DNA of 64,000 nt from Abelmoschus esculentus (GCA_035048815.1 JAUCBN010000028.1:12269001-12333000), one strand, 5' to 3'; positions 45,975 through 57,179 are shown, counted from the first letter of the stretch. The notes: a model not told the origin generated them from the sequence alone. Numbers and translations: made by a program.

Positions 45975-47322
45975 TGATGGTGTAATATAAGCGCAATTTG
46001 AGTGCAAGTGTAGACGTCGCCAAGTAATAAAATGATAAGTATATCGTGTATCATCTCCACAGGGATTGGTATACTTAATATGTCTTCCCTAGTTCCCTTG
46101 CTCCTGAAAAGAAAGTAAAAACATAAATAAGTTGGTTTGCTTAACTAACTAAATAATTAAATAACAAAATATAAAATAAAAGGTTAAGAACGATTATAGA
46201 GAAAGTAGGTAGGATCCAGCTGTGTCAATTAGTGGATTCAATTAATCTTCTTCTTGTCTGGTGCAATCACACAATACTGCTTCGACAGTACTGTAGATAC
46301 AACCTCGACAGCATTGGTGTTCTCTGTCGCGACAATCTCTTGCTCTTGGGTAGAGGCATCAAAGTTCAACAAAGTGTGCGTAAGTGACTCCGTTCATCTC
46401 TGAGTCAAAGTGCTATTGATGACCAGTCCTTGACGATACCTCTCAGCGTAAATCAACGACAACCACCAACCAATCCAACACTTCTTTTATCTGCTGAAAC
46501 TCTTAACCTCTATCTCTAGGCTGAGTTAGTGTCTACAACACCGTACTTATCCTTTCGTGAATCTACACCTTTCGATTCTAGATAAATAGATTACTTGCAA
46601 ACTTTCATCTCGAGCTTGAATGCAAGAACAAAGAATGGCAATAGCATAAGCAAACTTTGATATTATTATTGCATAAGAACAAAGATACAAGAATCAATCT
46701 CCTCTCACTAATATCGATAACCTTCACCTATCCCTAAGAAATTTAGAACATATTGTCGTTAAGTACAATTCTTAGGGAAAAGGATTTCTCTAAAAATCGG
46801 CTCTCTTAACAATGTGGCCGGCTAGGGTATTTATAGTCTTAACCTAGGGCAATCCTTTCCTTAATAGACTTCAACTTGGAGTAGGGAACAAGCCTTCTTC
46901 AAGAGATCTGATATTTCCAAGTTTGTCTCCTTCTAGAAGGGTTTTCCCGCTTGGGCTTTGACTTGGGCTTTTAGCACGCTAGCCTGGTCCAATTTATGCG
47001 TTGCATCTTACAGAATATTCTCTATATTTTTATCTTTTATTTCGCCTCCATTGTTGGTGTTGCCACACTAGATTCTGCCGTGGCCTTGTCTTCTGCCGCG
47101 ACTTCAACATTGATTCACTGCCGCTTCTGCCCTAGACGTTCCTACATGTACAGAATATGTAATAATATCTACATTCTCTGTAAATATTGACTTTGTAAGT
47201 AATGATAACGGAATATCCAATATTTGCGCAAAGAGTTCATAATTTGGTTCAAGTTGGTGTATAATAGATGCTTAAAGTACCATGAGAAGGGTAGTAAATA
47301 ACTGCCTTTTAGGCACTCATCA
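45975..47322 (-). mobile_element. Athila-like LTR 3 (minus), 1,348 bp, inside ORF3
   Basis: Read on the minus strand, TGATGAGTGCC starts at 47322 and CACCATCA ends at 45975. It splits ORF3 copy 4 shortly after its start. It is followed by AGTTTTT (45968-45974), the same seven bases that separate LTR 4 from the primer site, then ORF3 resumes. Flanks CGATTT and GATTC hint at a decayed target duplication, but the extra AGTTTTT means it is not a clean solo LTR. A TATA-like TATTTATAG lies near 46829. Confidence 0.8.
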
Positions 47323-47369
47323 AATCGCTCTTCAATGGCGGTAGGGTAAAAACAGTTGTAAGTGGCCAT
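47323..47369 (-). pseudogene. ORF3 copy 4, N-terminal codons
   Basis: Starts with ATG at 47369 and reads MATYNCFYPTAIEERFD before LTR 3. Copy 1 starts MATYKRFALTTVEDQFN at the equivalent place, which supports the start codon. Confidence 0.65.
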
Positions 47370-47852
47370 GATTGTAGTTATTGATTGTCTTGAGCGAAGT
47401 CTGGAGTACTTGAAAAGATTGCTAAAAATTTCAAGAAGTAGATGAGAGCTAAAGTAATTGAGAGCAAGATTGTGAAAGAAAGAAAATTAGTAAGAATGCA
47501 AGAGTGGGTAATTCTAAACAAGGGAGCTATTTATATAGGCTGTAAAAAAATATGACTGTTAAAAATTAGCCGTTAGGCATTTACTACTATGCTGAATAGT
47601 TACTACCGCGGCGGATTTCCCGGTAGAGAGCCGTTATACTGTTTCTGCCCGTTAGGATTTCTGCGGCTCTAACATAGTGCACTGCCGCAGTAGCAGACTT
47701 TCTACTGTGAAATACTTTTTTTGCATTCTTTGCTTTATTTATCCTAAAAACTTAAAAACATAAAATACTGAAAATAAAACATAAAAACATATAAAACTAG
47801 TCCTAATATAATAAATAAAATGGAAGAGAAGAGATTATGTTACTTGTGGAGT
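47370..47852 (-). promoter_or_regulatory. Spacer between gag-pro and ORF3 with putative internal promoter (copy 4)
   Basis: It is equivalent to 1096-1583. On the minus strand TATATAAATA (47537-47528) lies about 163 bp before the ORF3 ATG, then CACTCTTGCATTCTTAC follows. Upstream of the TATA box is a cluster of GCCGCAG/CTACCGCGGC words. There is no reverse transcriptase or integrase sequence in these 483 bp. Confidence 0.5.
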
Positions 47853-48780
47853 TCATGTGAATGCATCTCCCAATTTGATTATCTCTTTCTGGTTCGTATC
47901 TTCCTTCACGTGGTGGCCAGTCCCTTCAGTGCATTTGACTTCTCCTTTGGGCTTTATTCGCTTACCGAATAGTCTGCCGAGCGTGCTCTCTAGGCAGGAT
48001 GTTTTAGCACCCTGTTCTGGCGTATAGAGAGCCTTACATTCTACTGGAGCATCTGAATTTGTTAGATTGTTGAAGGCGTTCAACTTGACTTGTTGATCGT
48101 TTATCCGCATCTTGAGCTCGCCATTTTCCACATCGATGATGGTGCATCCAATAGCAAGGAAAGGTCGACCCAAGAGGATTGGTGCATTATCGTTGGCCTC
48201 AAAATCAAGAACGAGAAAGTCGGTAGGAAATATAAACTTGTCGACCTTAACCAGAATATCCTCAATTTTGCATTCAGGATGCACATAGGACCGAATCGCA
48301 AGTTGGAGCAACATTGTTGTTGGTTTTACCCGCCCTATTCCAAGTTTTTGAAAAACTAATTTGGGATTAGATTGATGCTTGCTCCCAAGTCGTATAGGGC
48401 CTTTCCTTCATAACCATCCCCAATCGCACAGGGGATTGTAAAGCATCCAGGATCCTTTAGCTTAGGCGACATGCAATTATGTAGCATGGCCATGCAACCT
48501 TCAGTGGCTGCCACCGTTTCAAATTCTCCTAGGCTTCGTCGTTTGGATACTATGTCCTTTAAAAACTTGGCATAGTTGGGCATTTATTCAATAGCCTCAA
48601 CTAATGGCAAGTTGATATGGACTTGCTTTAAGATGTCTAGGAATTTCCAAAATTGGTGATCCTGTTTGTGCTTTTTTAACCTCTACGAGAAAGGAGGTGG
48701 TGGTCTTATGTCCTCTAGGTTTCCTTGGATATTGAGTTTAATACCTGGGGTGAACTTATCTGCAGCTGCCTCGATAGGAA
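47853..48780 (-). pseudogene. Athila-like aspartic protease (copy 4)
   Basis: The minus-strand frame gives MPNYAKFLKDIVSKRRSLGEFE, LYDLGASINLIP (protease active-site region) and, after a one-base deletion near 48362, YVHPECKIEDILVKVDKF, APILLGRPFLA and a Cys-containing tail ending KLGDAFT at 47853. In copy 1 the two halves remain in one frame except for a stop. Related to retroviral aspartic protease; no RT domain follows. Confidence 0.8.
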
Positions 48781-50351
48781 TTTCAGGTACTATTGGTTCT
48801 GCTACCGTGGCAGTGCTTTCGGCTGGGTTCTGTTGACTCATCGTGATGTTGCTTTTCTGGTTGGACTCTATCGGTTGAGGGCCCTTCTTTATCTTTTAAT
48901 TGTAGGTCATTTCTTGTCGTAATTACCTTGTATTGGTCGTGGCCTAATACCTTAGCAACCTCAGTATTGCTAGGTAAACATCCTGGTGGTCGAGTGTTTT
49001 GTCGTTGGGCAAATTGACCAACTTGGGTTTCTAAAGACTTGATTGCAGTCTCCTGGTTTTGTAGTCTTATCTCAGTTCGATTCATGAAGTCATCAGTACG
49101 CTTCATGAAGCGGCTATTCTCGGCCATGTATGAATTAGTCTTTGACATGAAGGTCGTGAGAGAATATGTCAGTACGTTCAGAGACTGCTGTTGTTGTACT
49201 TACTTTTGTGGCATGAACTGTTGTGCGTGGTGCTGCGGTAGGTTCTGACTTTGGTGCTGGAATCCAGGGGCTTGGTTGATTGGATTTAAGGCATTGTTGG
49301 GGTTACTCCATGAAAAGTTTAGATGTCTTTTCCAAGATGGGTTGTAATTTTTGGACATCATCTAATTGTTCTTGTTATAATTTCCAACATACAAGCTGGT
49401 TTCCTCATCTTGCATGTAATCAGATGAGTTGACTGCCTTAACCTCATGTATATTTCGTTGGGCTTGCATATTCTGAATCATCTTGGTCAGAGAAGCCAAT
49501 TATGCTGTCACCGAACTGGTTGTGTCTAATTCATGGGCCGTGGCATGGCATCTCATTCCTCTTTGCCTTGATGTAGGAAACTGGAAGTCGTTCTTTGCGA
49601 GTTTGTTCAGAATCTCAATGGCCTCCGCGGGTGCTCTATCCAAAAGTGTCCCATTTGTGGAAGCATCTAGCATCATCCTTGTGTAGGCATTGGTAGCATT
49701 ATAGAACATGGAGACTTGCGTGCACAAGGGAAAACCATGTAGTGGGCATTTGTTTAACAATTCTCTGTAGCGTTCCCACGCCTCATACATTGGTTCATCA
49801 TCATCCTACCGAAATGAAGTGATTTCATTACGGATGCGATCATAGAGATTTGTCAGGTTGAACCTCGTGATGAATTCTCGACAGAATTCACCCGAAGATC
49901 CTATGGATCCTGCTGGGATGCCATTTAACCAAGTTTTCGCCGTATCCCTCATTGAATATGGGAACAACTTTAATCTTAAAATGTCTTCATGGACTCCTTG
50001 AATTTTGAAAGAATTGCACACTTCCAGGAAAGATTTAAGATGATGCCTTGCATCTTCAGTAGCAGACCCACTAAACTGTCCAATTATGTTCAACATGTTG
50101 AATATCACTGGTTTGAGCTCAAAGTGAGTTGCTTCAATTTCCGGGGTGACTACGCTAGGGTTTAGTCCGTTTAGGTCTTCCACCAAAAAGTCTCTAACAG
50201 TGAGCTACCTCGGCAATGGTCGCGGCGGTGGCTGCGGCGGAATTGTTGGTGGCAGTACATTATGAAACATGTTGCGCCTTAGATGGTGTCCTGTGCATTC
50301 AACTTCAGGATCCAATTCGTACAATGGACCACTCGGGTTTGCCCTGGTCAT
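48781..50351 (-). pseudogene. Athila-like gag (copy 4)
   Basis: The likely ATG is at 50351 (MTRANPSGPLYELDPEVE). The frame then gives VTPEIEATHFELKPVIFNML, GSATEDARHHLKSFLEVCNSF, LFPYSMRDTAKTWLNGIP and FITRFNL, the retrotransposon gag core. Next come YEAWERYRELLNKCPLHGFP, a Gln-rich stretch and a coiled segment RFMKRTDDFMNRTEIRLQNQE with LETQVGQFAQ, as in Athila gag. The same frame runs to about 48783 but has at least five stops (for example near 50205 and 49805), so it is dead. Confidence 0.85.
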
Positions 50352-50457
50352 ATACCAGATAAGTCAAAGTTAAAAAAATATAAATAATTAGAATTAAAGT
50401 TAAATAGAGAATGGTTAAAGAGCCAAAAAATAGAGAAAACAAAAATTTAGTTACCAA

Positions 50458-50475
50458 TCCCCGGTAACGGCGCCA
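50458..50475 (-). promoter_or_regulatory. Primer binding site, tRNA-Asp type
   Basis: The minus strand reads TGGCGCCGTTACCGGGGA, one base away from the TGGCGCCGTTGCCGGGGA site used by plant Athila elements (3' end of tRNA-Asp, from general knowledge). It lies seven bases after LTR 4, fixing the orientation and the 5' end of this element. Confidence 0.85.
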
Positions 50476-50481
50476 AAAACT

Positions 50482-51457
50482 TGATGCGTGTAATAATAGC
50501 GCAACTGTGCAGTGTACATGTTGCAAGTAATAAAGTGATAAGTATATCGTGTATCGTCTCTACAGGGATTTGTATACTTAATATGTGTCCCCTTGTTCCC
50601 TTGCTCCTAAAAGATAAAGTAAAAACACAAATAAGTGGATTTATTTAACTAACTAAATAACAAAATATAAAAAAAAGGATTGAGAACGATATAGAGAAAG
50701 TAGGTAGGATCTAGCTGCATCAATTAGTGGATTCGATCGATCTTCTTCTTGTCCAATGCAATTACACAACACCACTTCGGCAGTACTGCAGATACAACCT
50801 CGGCAGCGTTAGTGTTCTCTGCCGCGACAATCTCTTGCTCTTGGGCAAATGCATCAAAGTTCAGCAAAGTGCCCGTATTTGACTCCGTTTATCTCTAAGT
50901 CAGAGCGCTGTTGAAGACTGATCTTTGACGATACCTCTCGGCGTGAATCAACGATAATCACCAACTAATCCAATACTTCTTTTAGCTTATGAAACTCTTA
51001 ACTTATCTCTAGGCCGAGTTAGTGTCGCCAACACCTTACTTATCCCTTTCGTGAATCTAACTCTCTCAATGCTAGATAAATAGATTACTTACAAACTTCT
51101 CTCTCAAGCTTGAATGCAATAACAAGGAATGACAATAGGATAAGTAAACTTTGATATTATTATTGCATTAGAACAAAGAAACAAGAAACAATCTCCTCTC
51201 ACTAATATCTACAACCTTCACCTTGTCCCTGCCTCGGCCTCAACATTACTTCACCACTGCTTCGGCCCTAGATATTCCTGCATGTACAGAATATGTAATA
51301 ATATCCGCATTCTCTATAAATTTCGACTTTGTAAGTAGTGATAACGAAATATCCAATATTATGCAAAGAGTCCATATTTTAGTTCAAGTTGGTGTATAAT
51401 AGATGCATAAAGTACCATGAGAAGGGTAGTAAATAACTGCCTTTTAGACACTCATCA
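50482..51457 (-). mobile_element. Athila-like LTR 4 (minus), 5' LTR with internal deletion
   Basis: It has the same ends as LTR 2 (TGATGAGTG at 51457, CGCATCA at 50482) but is 976 bp against about 1,330. The missing roughly 350 bp lies at about 51222, between CCTTCACCT and GTCCCTGCCTCGGCC, and contains the TATA box and the transcription start of the other LTRs. It sits next to the primer site, so the only gag-bearing copy has a promoterless 5' LTR. Confidence 0.8.
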
Positions 51458-51690
51458 TCAGCAGATGCTACCTATCGTGGCGGGGAATTTCATAAATACC
51501 AAAAATCAAAGTGGTGATCGATTTAAAGAACAAAAAAATATGGATTTTCTAGACAATTTGCGTGACAATTGATATTCGAGAAGACGGTGTAAAGATGAAA
51601 AGAATCAAATTAAAGAGATGCACCTTTTTAAAAAAGAAATGTCCATAATAACTTTTCTTCTTCTCCATGACTGATGTTGCCCTAATTTTT
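51458..51690. other. Unassigned sequence
   Basis: About 230 bp between LTR 4 and the minisatellite. Nothing recognisable. A CTATCGTGGCGGGGAATTTC word near 51470 may derive from another retroelement leader. Confidence 0.3.
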
Positions 51691-52493
51691 GCCTATAGAG
51701 AGGGATCGTTCCCTTTGAAAAACACAAGAATAGAGGGGTCGACCATCACGATATATGCTTTTAGAAACGGGCCATTCATTATGAGAAACACTCAAAGAGA
51801 GAGGTCATTTATCACACATACGCTCAAAGAGAGGGGTCGTCCTTCATTGTGTACGCTCAAAGAGTGGGACTGTTCACCATGACATGCACTCGAAAAGAGG
51901 GGTCATTCAATGCGATATACGGTCGAAGAGAGGGGTGGTCCATCATGGTATACGCTCTAAGAAAGGGACCGTTCATTACGATATGCATTCGAAGAGAGAT
52001 ATTATTCATCGCGACTTACGCTCAAAGATAGGGGACGTCTCCCACGATATACGCTCTTAGAAAGGGACCGTTCACCATGACATGCACTCGAAGAGCAGGA
52101 TCATTCAACGCGACATACGCTCAAAGAGAGGGGTCTTCCATCACGGTATATGCTCTAAGAAAGGGACCGTTCATTTTTACATGCACTCGAAGAGATTGGT
52201 CATTCATCGCGACATACGTTCAAAGAGAGGGGTCGTCCAACATGGCATATGCTAAAAGAGAAGGGCCGTTCACTATGAAAAACGCTCGAAGAGAAGGTCA
52301 TTCATCACGAAATATGCTCAGCAAAAAGGGTCATCCCTCACGATACACGCTCTAAAAAAGGGACCATTCATTATGACATGCACTCGAAGAGAGGGGTCAT
52401 TCATCACGATATACGCTCAAAGAGAGGAGTGGTCCATCACGGTATACACTCAAATAGACGGAATGTTCACCATGACAAGCACTTGAAGAGAGG
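51691..52493 (+). repeat. 33-bp minisatellite, left part (about 24 units)
   Basis: Units are 33 bp with three recurring types: GGGTCATTCATCGCGACATA..., GGGTCGTCCATCACGGTATA... and GGACCGTTCATTATGACATG..., each ending in CTCNAAGAGAG or CTCTAAGAAAG. In the best preserved stretches they follow each other as a 99-bp trimer. Since 33 is divisible by three, stop-free ORFs with 11-residue repeats arise in more than one frame. There is no start context or known domain. The array is cut at 52493 by a solo LTR. Confidence 0.88.
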
Positions 52494-55400
52494 TGTAACC
52501 CCCTTAGCCCGGCCTAGACGGAACCGATAATAACGGGTTACACAGGGAATATCAAACCAAACCCGCGAAGGTTCGATTTGATAAACAACCCTAAATTCTG
52601 TTATATTTTATTTTATTTTATCTTACCTAGATGCACAATCTTGTTCCTACGTGACAAAGTCTCAAACAAAGCATTAACGATAACACATTAACTAAAAACA
52701 AACATCCGATTAAACACTCAAGTAGATTAAGGACTAAAGCGTAAAACTTTTAAATTCAATTAGTAAAGTATAAATTCTTTCCATCAATAGTCAATTAAAC
52801 ACACAAGATTTCTTCATAGCAAATTTCAACTCAAACGGATCATTCTATCATCATCAATTGCATGTTTTTCTAATTTAGGGACCAAAATGTAAATCTTCTA
52901 AAATACAAGGAATTCATCCAAATTAGATTAACTATCTTGTAATTTAATCAACTTTATGCATGCATGCAAAATTTTAGCTCAAAATAACATTAGTAAGTAC
53001 CTTAATCGAACAAAGGAAGATATTTAGGACTAAAATATAATTTCCAGCAACTTTCAATCCTTGGTAATCAAAGGTTTCGAAACCTTCCCAGAGGTTTCGA
53101 AACTTTCTGTAAAAGGTTTCGAAACTTTCCTGGAATGTTTCGAAACTTTTCATGTCCAGTAGCTTCCTAGAATTGAAACTGCCCGCAAGGTTTCGAAACC
53201 TTATGAAGGTTTCGAAACTATTTGACAAAGGTTTCGGAACCTTCACCAAAAGGTTTCGAAACTTTAGGTCTGGAACCAAAAGTTTCGTTACACTAAGTGC
53301 ACAAAAATTACTCAATACTCAACCATTAATTAGAACCACTAAATGCATCAGTCCTAGGCATAATTAGCAACATATGACACATAATCAACATCGTCACGGA
53401 CATCAATCAAGCTATAGGCATGCTCCCTAGAAAATGATTAACAACATAACAATCATGCAAGTACATGCTTCAACAATCCAAACAATTCCAAAGTTCAACA
53501 ATTAACAATCAAACAATAATGGTCTTATTACAACATAAACCAAAGCCTAAGTACACACTCCTCACATAGGTTGGGTTACACATTGCTTTGCCCAATTTGT
53601 TTGCCAAAAACATACCAAATTCAAAGTGATTCTTCCCCTTGGTTTCCTTGCCTCGAACGAAGCCCCAAGTGCCTTTATTTTTCTACAAGGATGAAAGGAG
53701 AGCTTAAGCAAACTTGCTTAGTGAGGAAGCTCTACACAAATCATCAATGCATCAATTTAAAATCATGATGAAATCATAATTTGTAAAACATTGTCAAAAC
53801 ATGCATGCTAACATCTCATGCTCATAATCTTTAAACCATATGCATCCTTGAGTTTACATAACCCTGTCAAAACAATTTATAAATGATGCACAATCTTCTT
53901 CTCAAATTCATGTATGTATATTGGCGTTCTAGTGACTACTTTAATGTGAACCTTGAGTTCACCGAATACACGGATCCATTGTTAGACACCATAGTCCCGT
54001 CATGACACGAAGTCACCATTGACATGACACGAAGTCACCATTAGCACTATCACGTACGATTGGACACATAGTCACCCTTGTTACGTGTAGGCGGCTCTAC
54101 CACGCACGGTTGGACACAAAGTCACCCTTGTTTACATGTAGGTAATATTCTGTATTCTCAATTTTGTTTATAGTGCACTTAAGACAATCCTAATGACATG
54201 TCATTCGTAATCGAATCTAAAGTTAGTGTCACTAAGCCAATATCATAATCAAATGTGCATGATAACTTGCTGCTCATAATGCATGCATAATATTTTCAAC
54301 AAATGAACCAAAAGCCATGCCCAAAGGCATCATTATATATAAGGCAATTAACCATATTGTATTCAAAATCATATAACTTGCTGCTCATAATGCATGCATA
54401 ATATGTTCAACAAATGAACCAAAAGCCATGCCCAAAGGCACCATCATATATAAGGCAAATAACCATATTGTATCCCAAATCATTTCTCATAATTTTTCAT
54501 AATCATGGATGCTAAATAAGCTATGCATTTCAGCAAGTAATTCTCATATATGCACCATTTCAAAACATGCTCATGCATTTTCATAAATCTCATTGTATTA
54601 CCAACAAAATGCCTTTATCAAATGTAGCCAAAACTCATATCGGTTTATCAAAAACATTTACTTTACTTACTCTTGAACTATGGAAGGTTTTCACACTCTT
54701 CCATAGTCCCCAAAACAGAGTCATACCAAACACGATTCGCTTTAAGTCCGAAAACACTCACCAACAAGCGAAACAAGCTTTCACCGTTATCCGATGATCA
54801 CGCCAATACACCAGCACTCAAACACCTTCTTGTGCCTCTTCTACAACATTAAAAACAGAGCATCCTCACATCATAACATGCTCAAACCAACAGCCATATC
54901 CAATCACCATAAAACTACCGAAAACTTAGCCGAAAAGACCGTAAACTAAGTCGAAACGCATCCGAACAATATCAGCCCAAAACCTAACGAATATATCTAA
55001 TCCACTTCAATTATGATCCAAAAACACATCCAAACCATCCTTATATCTACAACAATATTTAAGCATCTAAAACAGCCCATAAAACAACCGAAAAACACCT
55101 TAAAACTACACCGATTGCATTATTTCGGGATTAAATTAATGTACTATCAAATCAAGACTCAATTAATCATTTAATTAACATAAAAACATAATTGAATTCA
55201 TCTAATTCCAGCATTGAATGAGATCCAAAAAGATTTCACAAAAACTTCCACAAAAACACTAGATCTAACATTAAAACATAGAATTAAGTTTTTATTAAAA
55301 GATTAGCAAGCTAATACTTGGGAATTTCAATAAAGAACCTTAGAAAAGAATAAAAATCCAGAAAATTACCTTCAAGATCTATTCACCAAAAAAAGATGTA

Positions 55401-56030
55401 ATTTCCTCTTCTTGATTCCTTGCAATTTGATGTTGATTTGATGAAATTGATGCCTAGGTTTTGTAAAGGATGAAAAGATGATGAAAATGGTGTAATCTTT
55501 GTTGAAAAAGATGTAAAAATCAACAAGGAATTGAAGAGAAAAGATGAAGAGAAAGTGGAAAGAAAATGATAGAAAAAGATGAGAGAAAATGAGAGAAAAG
55601 TGGTTTTGAGAGAAAATGATTAAAAATATCTAATTAAAGTAATTAAAACATATTTTGGTGAATAAATCATTATTAAAAATTAGAAATAGGTTTATGGCCC
55701 TCTAAGGATTCTAAGTTTTGCTTGCTTTTCAATTTAGTCACTAAAACACGTAATTTTTTGAAAATTACAAAACAAGTCCTCCAATTTTTCCAAAAATTAG
55801 AAATTGGTCATTTATGCATAATTAAGCATAATTAAAAATCAATATAAAATCCAAATTATTTTCTTTTAATCTTGAAACATATTTTAAATATTTTAAACCA
55901 TATTCCAAAATTATTATTTTTCTTAATTAAAATATTCTTATTTATTTTTCCCTAGAATAATGAACCGGAGAACCCGATTCAACCCGAATCGAATTCTCCA
56001 AACTACTAATCCCAAAATCGGGATGTTACA
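52494..56030 (-). mobile_element. Solo Ty3/gypsy LTR, 3,537 bp, with 5-bp TSD
   Basis: The minus strand begins TGTAACATCCCGATTTTGGG at 56030 and ends GGGGGTTACA at 52494. Flanks are AGAGG at 52489-52493 and 56031-56035, a perfect target-site duplication inside the minisatellite unit GAAGAGAGGGG. No primer site, polypurine tract or coding region is present, so it is a solo LTR left by LTR-LTR recombination. Inside are a cluster of TTTCGAAA palindromes (53070-53290), GACACGAAGTCACC repeats (about 53995-54125) and a roughly 120-bp tandem duplication (54250-54475). It is the same family as 25825-26372 and about 60960-63645. Confidence 0.9.
53070..53290. repeat. Cluster of GTTTCGAAAC palindromes in the LTR
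   Basis: At least eight copies of TTTCGAAA, mostly as GGTTTCGAAACC or GGTTTCGAAACTTT, occur within about 220 bp, spaced roughly 20-30 bp. The related LTR at about 60985-61160 carries GTGTTTCGGAAC and TATCGATAC words in the equivalent place. Confidence 0.8.
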
Positions 56031-56035
56031 AGAGG

Positions 56036-57010
56036 GGTCATTCAACGTGGCACACGCTTAAAGAGAGGGGTCATCCAATATGTTATACGCTCTAAGAATG
56101 AGACCGTTCATTATTACATGCACTCGAATAGAGGGGTCATTCAACGCGACATACGCTCAAAGAGAGGGGTCATTTATCACGACATAAGCTCAAAGAGAGG
56201 ATTCGTCCATCACAGTATACGCTCTAAGAAAGTGATCGTTCATTAGGACATGCACTCAAAGAGAGGGTCATTAATCACGACATATGATTAAAGAGAGGGG
56301 TCATCCATCATGGTATACGCTCAAAGAGTGGGACAGTTCACCATGACATGCACTTGAAGAGAGGGATCATTCAACGCGACATACGCTCAAAGAGAGGGGT
56401 TATCCATCATGGTATACACTCTAAGAAAGGGACCGTTCATTATGAAATGCACTCGAATACATGGGTCATTCATCACGACATACGCTCAAAGAGAGTGATC
56501 ATTCGTCATGGTATACGCTCAAAGAGAGGACCGTTCACCTTGACATGCACTGAAAGAGAGGGGTCGTCCACCATGGTATGTACTCAAAGAGAGGGACCGT
56601 TCATTATGACACGCACTCGAAGAGTGGGGTCATTCATCGCGACATACGCTCAAAGAGAGGGGTTGTCCACCACGGTATATATTCAAAGAGTTGGACCATT
56701 CACTATGACAAACAATCGAAGAGAGGGGTCTTTTATCACGATATACGCTCAAAGAGAGGGGTCGTCCATCACGGTATACGCTCTAATAATGGGACCATTC
56801 ATTATTACATACACTCGAAGAGAGGGGTCATTCATTGCAACATATGCTCAAAGGAAGGGTTCGTCCATCACGTCATACACTCGAAGAAAGGTGTTGATAT
56901 ATGGGTACGTTGCTTCAAAAACAACTACAAAACAATAACGACAAAATGGATGATGGAAACAATAACGATAAAGGGGTCATTCATCGTGACATACGCTCGA
57001 AGAGGGGTCA
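56036..57010 (+). repeat. 33-bp minisatellite, right part (about 29 units)
   Basis: It continues the array interrupted at 52493, with the same three unit types and 99-bp periodicity. Overlapping ORFs of 196 codons (56348-56938) and 160 codons (56578-57060) encode 11-residue repeats such as RSKRGVIHHGI in different frames. Because two frames are open at once and units are non-coding-like elsewhere, I read these as a consequence of the 33-bp period. Units degrade after about 56900, with a last isolated pair near 56970-57010. Confidence 0.85.
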
Positions 57011-57179
57011 TTATGTACGTGAGAATAATGTTAAAACTACTAGAAAACAAAGAAAATTAATAAAAAGAAAGAAAAGAGATGAAGGAATTCTGGCATTTCT
57101 GGGATTTAATGAAGATGAAATGCTTCAAGGGCTATCATGGCTGCATTAAAATATCCAAAATGAAAGTATTGGATGTTGA
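57011..57179. other. Short A-rich transition
   Basis: Sequence after the minisatellite. The 82-codon ORF running through it (56901-57149) has no recognised domain. Confidence 0.3.

Noticed and set aside
51691..57010. CRISPR-like direct repeats
   Set aside because: Units of 33 bp are contiguous with no unique spacers, and the DNA is from a plant.
56348..57060. Two ORFs of 196 and 160 codons encoding 11-residue repeats
   Set aside because: They overlap in different frames over the same minisatellite. A 33-bp period with few stops explains both, and there is no start context, domain or gene structure.
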